This document shows, one piece after another, positions 4,860 through 7,103 of a DNA stretch of 7,103 nucleotides (position 1 is the first letter of the stretch; every line of letters starts with the position of its first letter). The notes below the pieces were generated by a model. The model had not been told where the DNA came from and made no database searches. It saw nothing but the letters and a program-made list of their open reading frames with translations. The stretch is taken from contig JACQXH010000219.1 in assembly GCA_016208845.1 (NCBI GenBank), positions 1 to 7,103 of the forward strand. Direction: 5' to 3'. The position numbers were made by a program, and so were the translations under genes. This stretch comes from Nitrospirota bacterium. GTDB lineage: Bacteria; Nitrospirota; Thermodesulfovibrionia; UBA6902; BMS3Bbin08.

Positions 4860-7103
4860 ATGAAAGTCACAGACCCGGTATGCGGAATGACGATAGAAGC
4901 GGAGGAATCTGCCGCTGCATCTGAGTACAAAGGCACTACTTATTATTTTTGCGCAAAATCATGTAAAACAAAATTTGATAAAGAACCTGAGACCTTTATC
5001 AACAAAAAACGTCCCCTGATAAATATTGCAATTGCTCCAAAGATGGAGGCTGCTCCAAAAGGAGCTTTGCACACCTGCCCGATGCACCCTGAGGTGCAGA
5101 AATCAGGATTTGGCTCATGTCCAAAGTGTGGTATGGCGCTTGAACCTGTTGCTTTTGCCCTGCCATCTTCAAAAACAGAATGGACCTGCCCGATGCATCC
5201 AGAAGTCGTGCGTGATGAACAAGGCAGCTGTCCGGTTTGCGGCATGGCGCTGGAACCAAAAACAATTTCGTCTGACGAAGAAAATCCTGAAGTTACAGAC
5301 ATGACCCGGCGTTTTTGGGTCAGTCTTGTTTTATCTGTTCCCGTTGTGCTGATCGCAATGAGACATATAATCCCCGGAATGACTGCCATTGAGCGCATAA
5401 TACCGCCGGATATTCTCAGATGGCTCGAATTTATCCTTGCCACACCTGTAGTGCTATGGGGCGGCTGGCCTTTTTTTGTACGCGGGCTGCAGTCGGTGAT
5501 AAACCACAGTCCCAATATGTTTACGCTGATCGGCCTTGGTACAGGCGTTGCTTATGTCTATAGTGTTGTTGCCGCGCTTTTTCCGGATATCTTCCCTGTA
5601 TCTTTTCGCAGTGAGAGCGGGGAAGTCGGCGTATATTTTGAAGCCTCTGCTGTTATTGTGACACTGGTCCTTCTGGGTCAGGTCCTTGAACTGAGGGCGC
5701 GAAGTAAAACAGGAGCGGCAATAAAGGCGCTCCTTGGACTGGCCCCAAAGACAGCGCGAAAGGTAAGAGACGGGAAAGAGGAAGATATTCCCCTTGAGCA
5801 TGTAATTCCGGGCGACCTGCTCCGCGTGCGTCCCGGAGAAAAAGTCCCGGTTGACGGCGTGGTAGAGGAAGGGTCCAGCTCTGTTGACGAGTCCATGGTC
5901 TCAGGCGAACCGGTCCCTGTACAGAAACAGAAAGGGGACCGTGTTATCGGTGCGACCGTGAACGGCACCGGAGCGCTGATAATGAAAGCTGAGAAAGTGG
6001 GCTCAGACACCCTCCTGGCGCAGATCGTTCAAATGGTTGCTGAGGCGCAACGCAGCCGTGCCCCGATCCAGAAGCTTGCCGACATTGTGGCAGGTTATTT
6101 TGTGCAAACCGTTATCTCAATTGCCATCATAACCTTTATAGTCTGGGCATGGATCGGCCCTGAACCCCGTTTTGTCTATGCGCTAATAAATGCGATCGCT
6201 GTGCTTATTATAGCGTGTCCCTGCGCCCTTGGTCTTGCAACACCGATGTCGATAATGGTTGCTACAGGAAAAGGTGCGACATTGGGTGTGCTTTTTAAAA
6301 ATGCCGAGGCCATTGAGGTCATGAAAAAAGTGAATACCCTTGTAGTCGATAAGACAGGCACTCTCACCGTGGGAAAACCGAAGCTCGTCGAGATAGTACC
6401 GTCTTCAGGATTTGATGAAAAGGAAATGCTAAAACTTGCGGCAAGCCTTGAACGCGGAAGCGAACATCCTCTTGCAGCAGCTATCGTTAAAGGGGCCGAA
6501 GAAAGAGGTGTCGCTTTGGCAAACGCAGGGTCTTTTGAATCAATCACCGGCAAGGGAGTTACCGGCACTATTGAGGGGAAGAAAATATCGCTCGGCAACA
6601 GAAAACTCCTTGAAGACCTCGGAATTGACCCTGGCGGTCTGTCTGAAAAAGCGGAGATCATGCGCTCTGATGGACAGACGGTGATGTTCGTTACAGTGGA
6701 TGGAAAGGCTGCAGGGCTTGTAGGAGTTGCAGATCCTATAAAGGAAACCACTGCTGAAGCAATTGCAGGGCTTCATAAAGATGGCGTTAAAGTTGTAATG
6801 CTCACGGGTGACAGCAGGACTACTGCACATGCTGTTGCGAAAAAATTAGGGCTTGACGATGTGGTTGCAGAGGTGCTCCCCGGCCAGAAGGCCGAGGCAG
6901 TAAAGCGCTATCAAAATGAAGGGCGTATTGTCGCGATGGCCGGTGACGGCATCAACGACGCCCCGGCGCTCGCTCAGGCACATGTCGGTATTGCCATGGG
7001 GACCGGCACAGATGTGGCAATGGAAAGCGCCGGCGTGACGCTGGTGAAAGGTGATCTCAGGGGCATACTAAGAGCACGGCTTTTAAGCAGGGCTACAATG
7101 CGG
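4860..7103 (+). CDS. copA: Copper-translocating P1B-type ATPase with YHS and two HMBD domains (3' end beyond window)
   Basis: Frame open from ATG 4860 to the window edge (748 codons). The protein is an inner-membrane ATP-driven copper exporter. The N-terminus has no CxxC HMA domain; instead it has a YHS domain (DPVCGM 5-10, FCAKSC 30-35) and two heavy-metal-binding HMBD copies, TCPMHPEV...CPKCGMALEP (72-96) and TCPMHPEV...CPVCGMALEP (109-133). The ATPase core follows: membrane helices from about 152, actuator motif SGEP (348-351), ion-path motif CPC (453-455), phosphorylation motif DKTGT (497-501), nucleotide-binding SEHP (534-537), TGD (649-651) and GDGIND (695-700). CPC rather than CPH or SPC points to Cu(I). 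The last two helices, which carry the remaining copper ligands (YN and MxxSS in the family), are cut off by the edge, probably some 80 residues. All visible catalytic residues are intact. It has its own ribosome binding site and probably its own promoter, 202 bases after the small cysteine-rich gene. Confidence 0.96.
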   Translation, partial: MKVTDPVCGMTIEAEESAAASEYKGTTYYFCAKSCKTKFDKEPETFINKKRPLINIAIAPKMEAAPKGALHTCPMHPEVQKSGFGSCPKCGMALEPVAFALPSSKTEWTCPMHPEVVRDEQGSCPVCGMALEPKTISSDEENPEVTDMTRRFWVSLVLSVPVVLIAMRHIIPGMTAIERIIPPDILRWLEFILATPVVLWGGWPFFVRGLQSVINHSPNMFTLIGLGTGVAYVYSVVAALFPDIFPVSFRSESGEVGVYFEASAVIVTLVLLGQVLELRARSKTGAAIKALLGLAPKTARKVRDGKEEDIPLEHVIPGDLLRVRPGEKVPVDGVVEEGSSSVDESMVSGEPVPVQKQKGDRVIGATVNGTGALIMKAEKVGSDTLLAQIVQMVAEAQRSRAPIQKLADIVAGYFVQTVISIAIITFIVWAWIGPEPRFVYALINAIAVLIIACPCALGLATPMSIMVATGKGATLGVLFKNAEAIEVMKKVNTLVVDKTGTLTVGKPKLVEIVPSSGFDEKEMLKLAASLERGSEHPLAAAIVKGAEERGVALANAGSFESITGKGVTGTIEGKKISLGNRKLLEDLGIDPGGLSEKAEIMRSDGQTVMFVTVDGKAAGLVGVADPIKETTAEAIAGLHKDGVKVVMLTGDSRTTAHAVAKKLGLDDVVAEVLPGQKAEAVKRYQNEGRIVAMAGDGINDAPALAQAHVGIAMGTGTDVAMESAGVTLVKGDLRGILRARLLSRATMR

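Noticed and set aside
4943..5515. Long minus-strand frames opposite the copper ATPase (also 5678-6010 and 6176-6751)
   Set aside because: They are antisense to an intact ATPase with all catalytic motifs; their serine/proline/threonine-rich translations mirror its codon pattern.

Overview
The window reads as a piece of a chromosome from an anaerobic or microaerophilic, respiratory Gram-negative bacterium. A Nitrospirota (Thermodesulfovibrio-like) or Desulfobacterota lineage fits best. This is inferred from the gene mix (an exported multiheme cytochrome c, an M50-CBS peptidase, a UbiB-like kinase, a YHS/HMBD copper ATPase), the moderate base composition and the style of the intergenic repeats; no rRNA or other marker gene is present to settle it.

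Layout. Bases 1-834 (minus strand) hold the N-terminal 278 codons of a secreted multiheme c-type cytochrome with five CxxCH heme sites; it runs off the left edge. It has a clear promoter and a strong ribosome binding site in the 835-1229 gap, which also carries a short direct/inverted repeat cluster. From 1230 the other genes all point right: an intramembrane site-2 protease-family metallopeptidase with a CBS pair (1230-2342), an ABC1/UbiB-type atypical kinase with two C-terminal membrane helices (2488-4155), a 61-residue Rho-N/SAP-like protein with a four-cysteine tail (4472-4657), and a copper P-type ATPase whose last part lies beyond the right edge (4860-7103).

Intergenic DNA. The gap after the kinase contains a composite palindromic element (4171-4335), immediately followed by a good FNR/CRP-family box (TTGAT-N4-GTCAA, 4347-4360) about 110 bases ahead of the small cysteine-rich gene. 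A G-rich run with an imperfect hairpin follows the protease gene.

How the parts relate. The genes do not form one obvious pathway or a tight operon: every gap is at least 145 bases. The common theme is membrane and redox physiology: electron transfer (cytochrome), membrane protein quality control or signalling (M50-CBS), quinone/isoprenoid-lipid homeostasis (UbiB family) and copper export. No defence system, mobile-element gene, CRISPR array or RNA gene was seen. The most worthwhile leads are the small cysteine-rich protein with its putative redox-type operator and overlapping nine-codon leader, and the composite palindromic repeat.
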